From Symsagittifera roscoffensis (Eukaryota > Xenacoelomorpha > Acoela > Convolutidae), in contig NC_087070.1 of assembly GCF_963678635.1 (NCBI RefSeq), positions 52,056,750-52,116,749 of the forward strand: DNA of 60,000 nucleotides, given 5' to 3'. Made by a program: the position numbers and the translations under genes. Shown in pieces: positions 56,451 through 60,000 of this stretch; position 1 is the stretch's first letter, and every line of letters begins with the position of its first letter. Below the pieces are notes generated by a model. That model was not told the DNA's origin, made no database searches, and saw only the letters and a list, made by a program, of their open reading frames with translations.

Positions 56451-56516
56451 TTTCCACACCTAATGATCTAATTCAACGGTTAAGCATATGTTAGTTTTGT
56501 ACGTAATAACGAATCT

Positions 56517-56735
56517 CCTGATCTACTTAACAGTCTCTCCACCCCCCCCCCCCCCCTATGGTACCAACTTAAGAATCTCCACCCCTATAAGCAAAAACTG
56601 TAAATTAGCGCTAGTGATTTGCATTGAGAATTCTACTTTTGCTGCATTCTGATTGGTCGAAAAATCGAACAATTTTGATCTACTTAACAATCTCCCCCTT
56701 TCTTGAAAGGAGTGGAACTTTTTAAATAGATCCGA
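56517..56735. mobile_element. MITE fragment(s), GATCTACTTAAC family
   Basis: GATCTACTTAACAGTCTC at 56519 and GATCTACTTAACAATCTCCC at 56679, with the CTTTCTTGAAAGG core and C run, relate this to the element at 14280-14407. The boundaries are unclear and copies may be nested. Confidence 0.6.
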
Positions 56736-57559
56736 ACCTCTCCCTATTTTGGAAGAAAATTAAAGAGAGCCGCAATAAGAATGCAATTTAGTATGCGTTC
56801 CTAATAACCAAGCCATCTTTGAATCTGAAACGAACCGAGATATTTTTACTGACTTTATCTATTGCTCTGCATTAGTTTCCGATTTAAGACTATTTAGCAA
56901 AAGGGAGCCAAGTTTTGGTCATCGTCAATTTTACTAAATTTGAAACTGAATACTAAGAACATATTCAATAGAGATGAAATCGGAATGGATTTCGCAGAAA
57001 TAAAGGAACCGTGAAAGAGTGTTAAGCTTTTCCACCAAGCATTATCTCCGTCTCTCAGAATAGACTACATATCTGTTTTAAAAATTCATTTTACCCCCTG
57101 ATAAAATTTCGTTTTTGAATCATTCATAAATAGAGAAAAACGTATCAGCCGAAATTGCGGCGGTATCCGATTCATCCTTAGTTTTTGACACAGTCATCCA
57201 GAGTCAGTTAAAATTTTAAATCAGGTATAGATTTGCGACACTTGACTTATACAAAACTATCGTAAGAGCTACATCGTAAAACCATCTCTTTGTTGATCAA
57301 TGAAGCATTCAAAATCAATACAGCTTATCCAGTTCAATTTGGAAAAAAGTATATCAAAATCTGTACTCACTCATTCTATGCATAAGTCCGCCTTTAGAGG
57401 GTCAAATTGAATCTGATGGGGCCTTCATATTGAACTTGATGCACAAATGCTACGGCAGTGGGATATCTGAAATGAAATACTGTTCCACTTCAATGTTATT
57501 TATTCAGTTGGCACCAAGTTTGGCAAGCAAACTGTTGCCATTATTAAAAACACTTGTAA
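56736..57559. other. Intergenic, nothing recognised
   Basis: No convincing ORF, tRNA or element termini were seen here. Confidence 0.4.
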
Positions 57560-58933
57560 TTTTTTTTAGCAATAGTCTGCGTTTTTTTAGCAATAGTCTG
57601 CGTTTTTTTAGCAATAGTCTGCGTTTTTTTAGCAATAGTCTGCGTTCATTGCAGTTTTAAACTGTAAATCACTTTCAACTTTCCGTAAACATGATATTTT
57701 ATCGCTCGACTAACAACCACACGAAAAGTGCTTTGCAAACGTTATTTTTCAAACGCAATCGGTCTTGAATTTCGCACAATTCACATTACGAAAACTAATA
57801 AGATTAATAAAAGAACCAGACTGCTTATAGCAGGGCGAAGCTTTGAATGTTTTGACAGCCCTTAAAATTCCCGATGAAAAAGTTCTTCATTAAAATTTTA
57901 TTTTAATTTCCCTTTTCCATATTTTATCCCCCACAGACTTTTAAAGAGAGCCGGAAAAAATTATGTCTAATAAAAAGTTTTTAAGTCCCCTCACCCTCAA
58001 AGCACCCCCAAACGCACATAAAACTTTTTACGTTTGTAGAATGACGCAGTATAAGGCAATCTGGCCTATCAAACACAACAAAGGGAAAAAATGAACAGCC
58101 AAAAAATTGTCATGAAAAACTATAAATTCTCTTAATATTTTTAGCACTTTTTTCCATCAAGAGAGCATCATAAAACTAATGCTTCCCTGAAAATACTCAA
58201 AAATAGGTCAGTAAGCGGATAAAAAATAAGCCAAAATAATTTGTGCAGATTAAATCTTTTAAGCGAAAAAACAAAAAACTTACATATGAAATCAAGGTTA
58301 GTAATATTACAAATAGCAGAAAAGAAATCAAAACACTAAAAGAAACTACAATGTAAAACTTGCGTACAGTAGAAAAAAATTCAACTATGCGGCAACTTAT
58401 CCGCCAAAACATAAGCAGATAAACGATAAGCCGACAATTTTTTTGAAATGGATTATTTCCCGTTTGAAAAAAAAAAACAGTTCCTGCCTCAACCCAATAG
58501 GTCCAGGCCCTATAGGTTTGAGGTTTTCAAGTGCTGCAACTAATTTTTAAATCTAAGTTTTCTGAACAAAAAACCATAAAATCATAAGAAACGCAATATC
58601 TCGAAAAAAAATTGAGCAGCCATATTTGACGTTATGGGCCTGATTGCACACCACAAAAAAGTTAAAAATTTCAATTTTGCCAAACAAACACTGAAATGAA
58701 AAGCTTTGAAACTTTGCCTTGCGAAATAAGGAAAAAACTGTCCAGTTAAAGCCTCACCCTCCAACAGATGTATAGTTAAAATATTAGATGAACTTGGAAG
58801 TTTAAAACGTTGGAACAAAAAAAAAACATTTAACCTTGCAAAATAGATTGAGACTTCTACTAGGTCAACTATTTACAGAATGTGTTTTTTATTTCGGTGC
58901 GGATCTCACCCAATTATTACACATTTCTGCTGA
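57560..58933 (+). repeat. Tandem duplication, first copy (about 1.37 kb)
   Basis: It starts with the four-unit minisatellite and is repeated almost base for base from 58934. The 71-codon minus ORF at 58197 recurs identically at 59573, so its recurrence reflects the duplication and is not evidence of a gene. Confidence 0.93.
57561..57652 (+). repeat. Minisatellite, four units of about 21 bp
   Basis: The unit TTTTTTTAGCAATAGTCTGCG is repeated four times, then TTCATTGCAG. A second array is at 58935-59025. Confidence 0.93.
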
Positions 58934-60000
58934 TTTTTTTTTAGCAATAGTCTGCGTTTTTTTAGCAATAGTCTGCGTTTTTTTAGCAATAGTCTGCGTT
59001 TTTTTAGCAATAGTCTGCGTTCATTGCAGTTTTAAACTGTAAATCACTTTCAACTTTCCGTAAACATGATATTTTATCGCTCGACTAACAACCACACGAA
59101 AAGTGCTTTGCAAACGTTATTTTTCAAACGCAATCGGTCTTGAATTTCGCACAATTCACATTACGAAAACTAATAAGATTAATAAAAGAACCAGACTGCT
59201 TATAGCAGGGCGAAGCTTTGAATGTTTTGACAGCCCTTAAAAGTCCCGATGAAAAAGTTCTTCATTAAAATTTTATTTTAGTTTCCCTTTTCCATATTTT
59301 ATCCCCCACAGACTTTTAAAGAGAGCCGGAAAAAAATTATGTCTAATAAAAAGTTTTTAAGTCCCCTCACCCTCAAAGCACCCCCAAACGCACATAAAAC
59401 TTTTTACGTTTGTAGAATGACGCAGTATAAGGCAATCTGGCCTATCAAACACAACAAAGGGAAAAAATGAACAGCCAAAAAATTGTCATGAAAAACTATA
59501 AATTCTCTTAATATTTTTAGCACTTTTTTCCATCAAGAGAGCATCATAAAACTAATGCTTCCCTGAAAATACTCAAAAATAGGTCAGTAAGCGGATAAAA
59601 AATAAGCCAAAATAATTTGTGCAGATTAAATCTTTTAAGCGAAAAAACAAAAAACTTACATATGAAATCAAGGTTAGTAATATTACAAATAGCAGAAAAG
59701 AAATCAAAACACTAAAAGAAACTACAATGTAAAACTTGCGTACAGTAGAAAAAAATTCAACTATGCGGCAACTTATCCGCCAAAACATAAGCAGATAAAC
59801 GATAAGCCGACAATTTTTTTGAAATGGATTATTTCCCGTTTGAAAAAAAAAACAGTTCCTGCCTCAACCCAATAGGTCCAGGCCCTATAGGTTTGAGGTT
59901 TTCAAGTGCTGCAACTAATTTTTAAATCTAAGTTTTCTGAACAAAAAACCATAAAATCATAAGAAACGCAATATCTCGAAAAAAAATTGAGCAGCCATAT
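58934..60000 (+). repeat. Tandem duplication, second copy, cut by the window edge
   Basis: It matches 57560 to about 58625 with a few single-base differences. The copy continues past the end of the window, so the copy number is unknown. Confidence 0.93.
58935..59025 (+). repeat. Minisatellite, second array
   Basis: Same four AGCAATAGTCTGCG units as at 57561, at the start of the second duplicate. Confidence 0.9.

Noticed and set aside
58197-59788. Identical 71-codon hydrophobic ORFs at two places, looking like a conserved membrane protein family
   Set aside because: They are identical because they sit in a recent tandem DNA duplication; no start context or homology supports a gene.

Overview
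This window is a piece of an AT-rich animal (metazoan) nuclear genome. It has long introns, GT-AG splice sites (one GC-AG), an intron-containing nuclear tRNA, and dense transposon debris. The phylum cannot be fixed from the sequence alone; an invertebrate is an inference from the repeat content and protein divergence. No bacterial features, operons or CRISPR arrays were seen.

The one intact protein-coding gene I can support is UXS1 (UDP-glucuronate decarboxylase / UDP-xylose synthase). It lies on the minus strand from a start codon at 44523 to a stop at 3337. Twelve coding exons could be joined with matching phases into 1245 nt (414 residues plus stop). They encode a signal-anchor helix, a lumenal stem and a complete extended-SDR catalytic domain. 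The gene spans 41 kb, so almost everything between 3.3 and 44.5 kb is UXS1 intron. An intron-bearing tRNA-Ile(UAU) gene (14868-14953, minus) sits inside UXS1 intron 6.

The introns are packed with repeats. These include non-autonomous elements with terminal inverted repeats (TIRs), several with readable target-site duplications (TSDs): hAT-like elements with 8-bp TSDs at 13256, 15087, 16547, 25791, 34801, 36322, 37271 and 43713, related elements at 42169 and 43090, and a Tc1/mariner-like MITE at 15876. There is a foldback element (12966-14034) interrupted by a hAT MITE. A tandem array of about 550-bp units with a 1378-bp higher-order repeat runs from 17.8 to 22.45 kb. A decayed LINE (23.2-25.4 kb, minus) is split by a minisatellite-like repeat. 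An unrecognised intronless pseudogene lies at 29.8-30.9 kb (minus), and a roughly 450-bp repeat family is scattered through several introns.

Beyond UXS1 exon 1 (45.6-55.4 kb) lies a composite locus. A LINE with a PHD-like finger ORF1 and an endonuclease/reverse-transcriptase ORF2 is nested inside a hAT-like element whose outer ends carry a perfect 8-bp TSD. The LINE is followed head-to-tail by two 1.85-kb copies in which the end of ORF1 and nearly all of ORF2 have been removed by the same deletion, leaving the zinc-finger/coiled-coil part of ORF1. ORF2 is broken by a frameshift, a stop codon and an altered catalytic motif, so the full copy is dead. The window ends in a 1.37-kb tandem duplication (57.56-60 kb) that runs off the edge.
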